Assembly (NCBI RefSeq): GCF_049933045.1
Contig: NZ_CP187926.1
Coordinates: forward strand, 3,286,001 to 3,350,000
DNA from: Pseudocolwellia sp049933045
GTDB taxonomy: Bacteria; Pseudomonadota; Gammaproteobacteria; Enterobacterales; Alteromonadaceae
Reading direction: 5' to 3'
Length of the DNA: 64,000 bases
Shown: in pieces, positions 9,396 through 16,686 of the stretch
Layout of the letters: each line of letters begins with the position of its first letter
Position numbering within the stretch: the stretch's first letter is position 1
Translations under genes and position numbers: made by a program
The notes under the pieces: model-generated
Databases searched by the model: none
Seen by the model: the letters and a program-made list of their open reading frames with translations, nothing else
Told to the model about the DNA's origin: nothing

Positions 9396-10364
9396 ATGCA
9401 ACGATTAGCACCAGCTCTACACGAAGATAACGTTCCAAGTGATCTGATTTCTGTAATCAACACTGTGTTAGACGCATCGAAAGATATCTCTTTTCGCGTA
9501 AGCCAAGCTCATTTAAGTGGCCTTATGGGCGCTACAACGGATGAAAATATTCAAGGTGAAGTTCAAAAAGAACTTGATGTTGTATCAAACGACTTAATTA
9601 AAGACATCCTTTTAGAATCTGACTTAGTAAAAGCTATTTCGTCTGAAGAAGAAGATACGTCTGTTGCTGGTAATCCTAACGGTAAATACATTGTATCGTT
9701 TGATCCATTAGACGGTAGCTCTAATATCGAAATCAATTCATTAATCGGTACTATCTTCTCTATTCATCCAGCGATTGAAGGTATGGATGCTAGCGACCCG
9801 GAAATGTTTAAACAGTCAGGTAACAAGCAAGTATGTGCGGGTTATGTTTTATATGGTCCTGCCACTATGTTGGTAATGACAACAGGTAACGGCACCCACT
9901 TTTATGTATTTGACCGCACAACAAGCAGCTTTATATTAGTTGAGCGTAATGTTCAAATATCTGAAGATACACAAGAGTTCGCTGTTAACATGTCTAATCA
10001 ACGTTTTTGGCACGCTCCAATGCAAGCGTACATTAACGACTTATTATTAGGTGACTCTGGTCCTCGTGGCAAAAACTTCAACATGAGATGGAGTGCAGCT
10101 ATGGTTGGTGATGTGCATAGAGTATTAACGCGCGGTGGGCTTTTTACATACCCTGCTGATTTAAAAGATCCGGCTAAGCCAAGTAAATTACGTTTAATGT
10201 ACGAAGCAAACCCAATGAGCTTTTTAGTTGAACAAGCGGGTGGCTTAAGTGTTACTTCAACGCAAAGAATTATGGATATTGAACCAACTGATATTCACCA
10301 ACGTGTTGAAGTTATTTTAGGTTCAAAAAACGAAGTCAATAAATGTTTATCTTACTATAAGTAA
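9396..10364 (+). CDS. fbp: Class 1 fructose-1,6-bisphosphatase
   Basis: Hydrolyses fructose 1,6-bisphosphate to fructose 6-phosphate in gluconeogenesis, cytosolic. The metal-binding signature FDPLDGSSNI is at 102-111, an upstream EEE metal/substrate cluster at about 84-86, and KLRLMYEANPMSFLVEQAGG marks the C-terminal substrate region. At 322 residues it is of normal length. Ribosome site AGGGACCC precedes the ATG. It is followed by its own terminator, so monocistronic. Confidence 0.96.
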   Translation: MQRLAPALHEDNVPSDLISVINTVLDASKDISFRVSQAHLSGLMGATTDENIQGEVQKELDVVSNDLIKDILLESDLVKAISSEEEDTSVAGNPNGKYIVSFDPLDGSSNIEINSLIGTIFSIHPAIEGMDASDPEMFKQSGNKQVCAGYVLYGPATMLVMTTGNGTHFYVFDRTTSSFILVERNVQISEDTQEFAVNMSNQRFWHAPMQAYINDLLLGDSGPRGKNFNMRWSAAMVGDVHRVLTRGGLFTYPADLKDPAKPSKLRLMYEANPMSFLVEQAGGLSVTSTQRIMDIEPTDIHQRVEVILGSKNEVNKCLSYYK

Positions 10365-10378
10365 CACAAACATTTTAA

Positions 10379-10406
10379 TGAAAGAGGGAGCCCTTCCCTC
10401 TTTTAA
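10379..10406 (+). terminator. Terminator after fbp
   Basis: Stem AAAGAGGGA (10381-10389) / TCCCTCTTT (10395-10403) with a 5-nt loop and a short T run, 15 bp after the fbp stop. Confidence 0.8.
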
Positions 10407-10566
10407 CTTTCTTTCCAACTAATACCTATCTATTGTATACAACATCTACCTTTTACATTTGTCATTGCTGCTAGCCAAAATAACTTCATTGTATAGATAT
10501 AAACCTTTTTGTTAGAATAGCGCCAATTCAGCTTTAATAACCGACACTTCTAACAGAGAAATTAAT

Positions 10567-11490
10567 ATGTCAGCTTATGCCGTGGGACACAAAGTTCCAG
10601 ACTCAGATTCAATATGTTCAGCTATCGCCCTTTCTTATTTAAAAAACGCGACAGGCGAAGACGTTAAACCAGCACGTTTAGGTGAGCTATCTCCTGAAAC
10701 TCTTTTTATTCTAGAAAAATTTGGTTTTGAGCAACCTGAACTAAAAATGACATTTGCTGATACTGATGGCATCTATGTTGTTGATCATTCAGACCGTATT
10801 CAAGGTCCTGATGATATTGATGACACTACAATATTAGGCATTATTGATCATCACAAATTAGGTGATATCACTACATCTACTCCGCTTGAGTGTTGGATCC
10901 GTCCTGTAGGTTGTACTAACACCATTATTAAAATGATGTATGATTTTCACAGTGTAGCTATTCCTAAAGATATTGCTGGCGCTATGATGTGTGCCATTTT
11001 ATCTGACACAGTAATCTTCAAATCACCAACATGTACAACTGCTGACATTAAATGTGTTGAAGCACTTGCAGAAATTGCAGGTATTGAAGACTACAAAGAA
11101 TTGGGCATGGAAATGTTCAGAGTAAAATCTGCCGTTGAAGGTACACCCATTCGTGATCTTGTTTTACGTGACTTTAAAGACTTCAACATGCACGGAAAAA
11201 CAGTTGGTATAGGTCAACTAGAAGTTATCGACCTTGCTGTATTTGACGAAATGAAAGAAGACTTTTTAGCGGATATGGCTGCTTTAAAAGCTGAAGGTTC
11301 GCGTCATAGTGTTATGTTACTTTTAACAGACATTATGAAAGAAGGTTCTGAAGTATTAGTCGTGAGCGACAACGCTGATTTAACCGACAAAGCTTTTGGT
11401 AAATCACTTACTGATGGCAAAGTATGGATAGACGGAATTATGAGTCGTAAAAAGCAAGTTGTTCCACCATTACAAGACTCGCTTGCATAA
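10567..11490 (+). CDS. ppaC: Manganese-dependent inorganic pyrophosphatase (family II)
   Basis: Hydrolyses pyrophosphate using Mn2+. DHH-family motifs are intact: GHKVPDSDS at 7-15, DHSDR at 73-77, the DHH triad at 94-96 (IIDHHKLGD), and the C-terminal DHHA2 substrate motif SRKKQ near residue 293. The 307-residue length is standard. Family II enzymes are common in Firmicutes and in marine Vibrio/Alteromonadales lineages. It is flanked by terminators on both sides. Confidence 0.96.
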   Translation: MSAYAVGHKVPDSDSICSAIALSYLKNATGEDVKPARLGELSPETLFILEKFGFEQPELKMTFADTDGIYVVDHSDRIQGPDDIDDTTILGIIDHHKLGDITTSTPLECWIRPVGCTNTIIKMMYDFHSVAIPKDIAGAMMCAILSDTVIFKSPTCTTADIKCVEALAEIAGIEDYKELGMEMFRVKSAVEGTPIRDLVLRDFKDFNMHGKTVGIGQLEVIDLAVFDEMKEDFLADMAALKAEGSRHSVMLLLTDIMKEGSEVLVVSDNADLTDKAFGKSLTDGKVWIDGIMSRKKQVVPPLQDSLA

Positions 11491-11526
11491 GCAATAATGA
11501 GTAACAACTTTAACGGCTAAACAACT

Positions 11527-11556
11527 AAAACGCTAAACAACCTGTTTAGCGTTTTT
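11527..11556 (+). terminator. Terminator after ppaC
   Basis: A perfect 13-bp stem AAAACGCTAAACA (11527-11539) / TGTTTAGCGTTTT (11543-11555) with a 3-nt loop and terminal T run. Confidence 0.9.
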
Positions 11557-11605
11557 CATTTCTATTATTTAATATTCGAAGTACTTCCTAATTATCAGGA
11601 GCATA

Positions 11606-12148
11606 ATGATGGTGATAACCAATTCATCACGGCTGAGCTTTCACTTGATTGATGAAACAGATAAAGATTTTCTCTTTCAGCTAGATCAAGACCCACAAGT
11701 AATGAAATACCTTAACGGTGGAAAGCCGACATCTAAAGATGTTATTGAAAATACCTTTATACCTCGCTTAAATGCATACAGAAATAAAGAAAAAGGCTGG
11801 GGTTTATGGAAAGTAACGATTACCGAAACTCAACAAGACATTGGTTGGATATTGGTTAGACCAATGGACTTCTTCTCCGACGCTCCTAATCTACATGATC
11901 TTGAACTGGGTTGGCGTTTTATGAAAAATAGCTGGGGAAAAGGCTATGCAACCGAAGCAGCTATACATATAAAAAACATACTCAGCCTACAATCTGAAAT
12001 TAAACATTTTAGCGCCACCGCTTTAATCGATAATATCGGTTCTATAAGCATAATGAAAAAACTGGGCATGACTCACATAAAAACTTACTTACATTCAGAT
12101 AATGAATTAGGTGAAACTGAAGCCGTACTCTACAGATTAACGATTTAA
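11606..12148 (+). CDS. GNAT-family N-acetyltransferase (RimJ/RimL type)
   Basis: A 180-residue acetyl-CoA-dependent acetyltransferase. The LDQDPQVMKYLNGG start, the acetyl-CoA loop NSWGKGYATEAAIHI and the final DNIGSISIMKKLGMTH segment are characteristic of Acetyltransf_3 proteins that modify small molecules or protein N termini. AGGAG with suitable spacing precedes tandem ATG codons (11606, 11609). Substrate unknown. A small orphan gene follows 48 bp later and may be co-transcribed. Confidence 0.85.
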   Translation: MMVITNSSRLSFHLIDETDKDFLFQLDQDPQVMKYLNGGKPTSKDVIENTFIPRLNAYRNKEKGWGLWKVTITETQQDIGWILVRPMDFFSDAPNLHDLELGWRFMKNSWGKGYATEAAIHIKNILSLQSEIKHFSATALIDNIGSISIMKKLGMTHIKTYLHSDNELGETEAVLYRLTI

Positions 12149-12196
12149 ACAAGAATAATCGTTACCCTATAAAATAAATATCATAGGAAATTTTGC

Positions 12197-12454
12197 ATGT
12201 CGATACAGGATACTTTAGGAAATGAGAGTTGGCTTAGATCAAACGAAAATAACGTTAAAGCCTTATTTCCCGTTAAGTTTACAATGATACATCACTTAAA
12301 TAGCATAAAACTTGGCTCCGACTTAAAGAACTTAGGCGTAGATTGGCACTCAGAAAAAGAGTTTGAGATGATCATGGTTTTTCTTGAAAAGCTTGGGTTT
12401 ATAATACGTGACGGAAAAGCCGTAATGCGTAATCCTGAAAGTATTTTTTGTTGA
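12197..12454 (+). CDS. Hypothetical small protein, 85 residues
   Basis: Not recognised. It has a good ribosome site (AGGAAA, about 8 nt before ATG) and no signal peptide or membrane segment. The central and C-terminal portion (SEKEFEMIMVFLEKLGFI then RDGKAVMRNP) looks like a small winged-helix-like helix-helix-strand unit, but no DNA-binding motif is clear. Likely a real gene because of the ribosome site and balanced composition; possibly co-transcribed with the acetyltransferase. Confidence 0.55.
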   Translation: MSIQDTLGNESWLRSNENNVKALFPVKFTMIHHLNSIKLGSDLKNLGVDWHSEKEFEMIMVFLEKLGFIIRDGKAVMRNPESIFC

Positions 12455-12641
12455 TTGAAAGAACACCCAATCATAATGATGAGGTTATAATCATCTTACG
12501 ATGAGATAAAATAATCGACTTGATCTGCATTAATTATTTATGTTGAACAATTAATGCATACATTACTCATTGATTTACAATAAATAGCTAAATAAGATGT
12601 ACAGCTTATTATTAATCATAACGTCAAAGGAGGATGTTACA

Positions 12642-12752
12642 TTGTTTAAGGATAGAGCTTCCTGTAAATACCCTTATCTTCTTTCTCCTGCCAGTTTATT
12701 CATTTTATGTTCTACCCTTGTAGCAATATTCCTTTATTCTATGGAGAGTTAA
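12642..12752 (+). CDS. Putative 36-residue membrane peptide, TTG start
   Basis: A short open frame with a near-perfect Shine-Dalgarno (AAAGGAGG, 8 nt before TTG) encodes a peptide with an N-terminal charged part and one hydrophobic span (LSPASLFILCSTLVAIFLY). Its stop codon is 3 nt before the ATG of the DUF6795-like gene, so translational coupling is likely. The paralogous downstream gene has a comparable hydrophobic leader fused in frame, which supports this being a real coding unit. An overlapping ATG frame at 12634 also gives a hydrophobic 29-mer but leaves no spacing from the ribosome site. Confidence 0.4.
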   Translation: MFKDRASCKYPYLLSPASLFILCSTLVAIFLYSMES

Positions 12753-12755
12753 GCC

Positions 12756-13280
12756 ATGTTTAGTTTTTTTAAAAAGACTAAAGTTCAGTTATCCCCCTTT
12801 GTAAAAGGTCGAATTACAGATAATGGACAACCTTTACTGGGTCTAGAAGTAGTACGTGAACTTTTTTATAGTGGCTATGATAAAGAAAATTCTCTTATTG
12901 ATTACGCGTTAACTAATACGAATGGTGAATTCTCATTTGATGAAAAAATAGTTAAATCACGATCACCAAATGATATTTTTGGACAAAACCTTCCTGTATC
13001 TCAAGATATATATATTAAAAAAGAAACTAATGAGAATGAAGGTAAATTGTTTTTATTGTGGGGAGCAAGTAAACATTGGCGTACAGCTCCACCACTGAAT
13101 GATTTAATGCTTCAATTAAATGCTGACTTACAAAATAAAGAAGTAGATCAAATGATAAATACTTCAGGATACAACACGAGAAATGAGCAATTAGTTTCAA
13201 CTATTTGTTATTGGCAAAATGAGAAGGTTAGTACTTATTATAACAATGAAGTTATAATTTCTTATGAAGAAATTGATTAA
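12756..13280 (+). CDS. DUF6795-like protein, copy 1
   Basis: A 174-residue protein of unknown function, beginning MFSFFKKTK and continuing with a beta-rich domain (VKGRITDNGQPLLGLEVVRE, later ALTNTNGEFSFDEK) like the carboxypeptidase-regulatory-like fold. It is clearly paralogous to the next gene (copy 2: GIVTENGKPVVNLKVIRSL, AVTDEQGHFHFPQK). No signal peptide of its own; a separate short membrane peptide is encoded just upstream. The DUF6795 name is from memory of family resemblance and is only moderately certain. Role unknown; the downstream lipase suggests a partner or immunity-type function. Confidence 0.65.
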   Translation: MFSFFKKTKVQLSPFVKGRITDNGQPLLGLEVVRELFYSGYDKENSLIDYALTNTNGEFSFDEKIVKSRSPNDIFGQNLPVSQDIYIKKETNENEGKLFLLWGASKHWRTAPPLNDLMLQLNADLQNKEVDQMINTSGYNTRNEQLVSTICYWQNEKVSTYYNNEVIISYEEID

Positions 13281-13295
13281 TTTTAAGGATGAAAT

Positions 13296-13405
13296 ATGAC
13301 AGCACTAACACCACAGGTAGCAATACTATTTATAAAATAGAAAGTAAAATCGACAAACTCGTTAACTGGAAATCTTTTCTTTTAATCCATATTTTAAAAG
13401 CATAA
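13296..13405 (+). pseudogene. Possible remnant of a lipase N terminus
   Basis: Directly after copy 1, an ATG with ribosome site AAGGA (ATG at 13296) begins MTALTPQVA, much like the start of class-3 lipases and of the downstream lipase (SPSIAASVADRVYDV), then hits a stop at 13340. In the alternative frame TIYKIESKIDKL continues to 13405, as if one frameshift separated the pieces. The spacing mimics the copy 2-lipase junction. The match is short, so this is a tentative call of a deleted lipase. Confidence 0.3.
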
Positions 13406-13472
13406 CTCATCGTATTTACTTCATTTTCTCTATAGGATAAAATTGAAAAAATTATTTCAGCAAGGACAGCTA

Positions 13473-14126
13473 ATGATTAAGCGTAGGAAACGCCTTTTCT
13501 CACCTCTTCGTTTTCGTTCCTTTTTATTCTTAGTTATTTCATGTGCACTCATGTTTCCTATAATAAGCCAAGGAGTAGATATGTTTGGTTGGTTTAAAAA
13601 ACAAGACGTATTTTTAAGTTCAGAAGTAAACGGTATTGTTACCGAAAACGGTAAGCCTGTTGTTAACCTTAAAGTTATTCGTTCATTAATGTATATAGAT
13701 GAAAAAGATCATCGTGATATTGCCGTTACTGATGAACAAGGGCATTTTCATTTTCCGCAAAAGAGTATCCTTTCATCTATTCCGAGCAAGCCTTTTTCTG
13801 AGGATAGAGTGTCACAACAGATAACCATTGACCGTGATGGTGAACTTATTCCTTTATGGATAGCGACTCATGTAGGTATTACCGAAATACCAGAATATAC
13901 CAAAAAATTAGATTTTTTGAACTGTGAGTTAACTAACAAACGAGTGAGTTTTCAGTTTAAAAATAACAATCCCAATAACCGAGAATATCAAGCCTCTAGC
14001 ATTTGTCGCTGGGATGATGACTACATCCCTTTTCTACTTTATGATGGGGAAAATCAGTATATTGTTGAAAATGGGGACTTTAATACACTAACGGATCGTT
14101 TTACAGGAAAGGAAGCCAAACTATGA
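13473..14126 (+). CDS. DUF6795-like protein, copy 2, with fused membrane leader
   Basis: A paralogue of the preceding 174-residue protein, with a basic and hydrophobic leader (KRRKRLFSPL then FLFLVISCALMFPIISQG) that could be a signal peptide or membrane anchor. The ATG at 13473 has AAGGA at good spacing; a TTG 10 codons upstream is less likely. A second in-frame ATG at 13581 (MFGWFKK) also has a strong AAGGAG site and aligns with the start of copy 1, so two products, anchored and cytosolic, are possible. It overlaps the lipase gene by 4 nt (ATGA), indicating co-expression. Function unknown. Confidence 0.65.
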   Translation: MIKRRKRLFSPLRFRSFLFLVISCALMFPIISQGVDMFGWFKKQDVFLSSEVNGIVTENGKPVVNLKVIRSLMYIDEKDHRDIAVTDEQGHFHFPQKSILSSIPSKPFSEDRVSQQITIDRDGELIPLWIATHVGITEIPEYTKKLDFLNCELTNKRVSFQFKNNNPNNREYQASSICRWDDDYIPFLLYDGENQYIVENGDFNTLTDRFTGKEAKL

Positions 14127-15271
14127 ATAAAACAATATCGCCAAGCATTGCGGCAAGTGTTGCCGATAGGGTCTATGATGTCAGAAAATCAAAAGAATTT
14201 GTCGATGAATTCCATCTTGATTTTATACGTAATTTCAAAATCACTAACAGCCAAATACAAGGCATTAGTGGCGGTTTAATAAACCAAGTGCTAAATCGCA
14301 GTACCGGTTTTGCATTAACTGCTCAAGGTACTTCCCCACAATTTAAGAATCATCATATTATTGGTATTCGTGGCACTAAGTTTTCCTCATTTGCCGATTG
14401 GTTGACGAACGCTAATGTCGCAGTGACACTTGGCCCTAAAAACCTTGAAGTTCATTCAGGTTTTCAAAAAGCTTTTAGCAGTATGCAATCTTCGTTCAAT
14501 CAATATGTAACACAACATAATCCCAGTTGTTTACACATTGTCGGACATAGTTTAGGGGGAGCCATTGCCGAATTAACGGCTATTTGGGCAAGTGAGCGTG
14601 GCTTAGCAACTAAACTATATACCTTTGGCGCACCACGTGTTGTACTTCAAAACTCCGCACATAGAGCATCTACTAATATAGAGCATTACCGTGTCACTCA
14701 TGGCGCAGACCCTGTGCCGTGTGTACCTGTTTGGCCATTTACTCATACCGTAGGTGAATATCAAACCGCCATGAATGGTGGAGCTTTTTTTAGTCTAGGA
14801 GCTCATTCTATGGCAAAGTCAGCGCCAGGATATGTCAATACTGTAAATGCTTATAAAGATTACAGCAGTATGAGTGCAGCACTTAAAACACAACACTATA
14901 AACACACAGTATTAAAGTATGAGCAGCGCCAAAATGCTTCATTTTCTCAGCGCTGGCAACAAATAATTACCGATGCATTAGTGACCTTTTTAAAGAAAAC
15001 AGGTCAATATGCCATGATTGTTGCACAAGCAACCGCAAGTGTAGGGTTATCATTTTACGACATATTGGCACGTTGTTTACATGAAACTATCGTAAAGTCT
15101 AAAGAAATAGCGGAAGAATTAAGAGGCTTATTAGGCCATATGCTAGTGTTTTCAGGAAAAAGAAATCAAGCAGTTAAAGAGATGACTGCTAAGTTCATTC
15201 GTTGGGTCTTAGGTTTAATGATAAAAACGTTATATACCACAGCAAAACAAGCTATTGAGCTTATATTTTAA
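14123..15271 (+). CDS. Class-3 lipase family protein
   Basis: An alpha/beta-hydrolase of 382 residues. The nucleophile motif GHSLGG gives Ser143; Asp196 (HGADPVP) and His228 (LGAHSM) complete a plausible triad. No N-terminal signal peptide is visible. The last 130 residues hold hydrophobic or amphipathic helices (for example YAMIVAQATASVGLSFYDIL and FIRWVLGLMIKTLY), unusual for a plain secreted lipase and suggesting membrane interaction. It overlaps copy 2 of the DUF6795-like gene by 4 nt. Class-3 lipases are known among type VI secretion effectors (Tle families), but no VgrG, PAAR or T6SS gene is in the window, so that role is conjecture. Confidence 0.85.
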   Translation: MNKTISPSIAASVADRVYDVRKSKEFVDEFHLDFIRNFKITNSQIQGISGGLINQVLNRSTGFALTAQGTSPQFKNHHIIGIRGTKFSSFADWLTNANVAVTLGPKNLEVHSGFQKAFSSMQSSFNQYVTQHNPSCLHIVGHSLGGAIAELTAIWASERGLATKLYTFGAPRVVLQNSAHRASTNIEHYRVTHGADPVPCVPVWPFTHTVGEYQTAMNGGAFFSLGAHSMAKSAPGYVNTVNAYKDYSSMSAALKTQHYKHTVLKYEQRQNASFSQRWQQIITDALVTFLKKTGQYAMIVAQATASVGLSFYDILARCLHETIVKSKEIAEELRGLLGHMLVFSGKRNQAVKEMTAKFIRWVLGLMIKTLYTTAKQAIELIF

Positions 15272-15432
15272 ATATTTGTCATAACTTCAGTTATAAGTTA
15301 TTTAATATGACTAAAACAGTTACTTAATTTTTTCTCGTTTTGAGCAACAGCCTTAATTTCTTGATGATGTATTAAAATGGCTAAAAGCAGACTATGCTTA
15401 TGTCACTTAATACTCTTAATATCAATCATAAA

Positions 15433-15468
15433 AAAGCCCAACATATTCGTATGAATATGTTGGGCTTT
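15433..15468. terminator. Bidirectional terminator between lipase and fadA
   Basis: A perfect 16-bp stem AAAGCCCAACATATTC / GAATATGTTGGGCTTT with loop GTAT, located between convergent genes; A and T runs on the two sides allow action in both directions. Confidence 0.85.
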
Positions 15469-15507
15469 ATGATTTATAAGACTATCAGGTTTTATACGTA
15501 TTAAGTG

Positions 15508-16671
15508 TTATACACGCTCAAATACCGTTGCGATACCTTGGCCTAAACCAATACACATAGTCGCTAAACCAATGTTTACATCTTGCCCTTCCATTAAGTT
15601 AATTAAGGTACCCGAAATACGAGAACCTGAACAACCTAATGGATGACCTAATGCTATTGCGCCACCATTTAAATTAATTTTATCGTCTAACTTGTCTTCT
15701 ACTTTAAGTGCTCTTACACATGAAAGTGCTTGAGCTGCAAAAGCTTCGTTAAATTCAAATAGCTCAATATCATCTATAGATAAGCCCGCACGTTTCAATG
15801 CTTTTTGAGTGGCAGGAACAGGACCGTAACCCATAGTTGCAGGATCACAACCTGCTACACCCATACCTCTAATTTTAACGCGTGGTGTTAAACCTAGCTC
15901 TTTCGCTTTGTCTGCCGACATTACTAACATAGCTGAAGCACCATCAGATAACGCGGACGATGTGCCTGCGGTAACAGTGCCGTTTACAGGATCAAATACT
16001 GGGCGTAATGCTGACAAGCCTTCTACCGTTGTTTCTGGTCGAATAACTTCATCATGTTCAATTAAGGTTAGTGCACCTTTTGCATCATGACCTAGCGTAG
16101 GCACAATTTCATTATCCCAACGCCCTTCTAACATGGCTTGATGAGCGCGTTGATGTGAACGAGCACCAAAAGCGTCTTGCATTTCACGGGTAATTCCGTG
16201 TTGCTTACCTAGCAGTTCTGCAGTTAAACCCATGTTGCCTGAAGCTCTTGCTACATGTTTGCTTAATGATGGAGCCATATCTACATCGTACATCATAGGA
16301 ACATGCCCCATGTGCTCAACGCCACCAATTAAAAATACGTCGCCTTGTCCAGACATAATGCTAGTAGAAGCATCATGTAAAGCTTGCATAGATGAACCAC
16401 ATAAACGGTTAACAGTTACGCCACCGATAGATTTTGGTAAACCAGCAAGTAACGATGCATTACGCGCAATGTTAAAGCCCTGCTCTTTGGTTTGTTTTAC
16501 ACAACCCCAAATAACATCTTCAATATCGTTTGGATCAAGCTTAGGGTTTCTTACTAAAATTTGTTCCATTAAATGTGCTGATAATGTTTCTGCACGTACA
16601 TTACGGAATACACCAGCTTTTGAACGTCCCATCGGAGTTCTTATGCAATCAATTATTACAACTTCTTTCAT
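15508..16671 (-). CDS. fadA: 3-ketoacyl-CoA thiolase
   Basis: Beta subunit of the aerobic fatty acid oxidation complex; cleaves 3-ketoacyl-CoA with CoA to release acetyl-CoA. The acylated cysteine is C91 in RLCGSSMQALHDA; the His and C-terminal Cys motifs NGGAIALGHPLGCSGSR and CIGLGQGIA are intact. 387 residues is the exact usual length. It lies 15 bp after fadB in the standard fadBA operon. Confidence 0.97.
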   Translation of the reverse strand: MKEVVIIDCIRTPMGRSKAGVFRNVRAETLSAHLMEQILVRNPKLDPNDIEDVIWGCVKQTKEQGFNIARNASLLAGLPKSIGGVTVNRLCGSSMQALHDASTSIMSGQGDVFLIGGVEHMGHVPMMYDVDMAPSLSKHVARASGNMGLTAELLGKQHGITREMQDAFGARSHQRAHQAMLEGRWDNEIVPTLGHDAKGALTLIEHDEVIRPETTVEGLSALRPVFDPVNGTVTAGTSSALSDGASAMLVMSADKAKELGLTPRVKIRGMGVAGCDPATMGYGPVPATQKALKRAGLSIDDIELFEFNEAFAAQALSCVRALKVEDKLDDKINLNGGAIALGHPLGCSGSRISGTLINLMEGQDVNIGLATMCIGLGQGIATVFERV

Positions 16672-16686
16672 TGTATTCTCCTCAGG

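Noticed and set aside
12634..12720. ATG-started 29-residue hydrophobic frame overlapping the TTG frame
   Set aside because: The ribosome site AAAGGAGG directly abuts this ATG, leaving no spacing; the TTG frame at 12642 is better placed and couples to the next gene.
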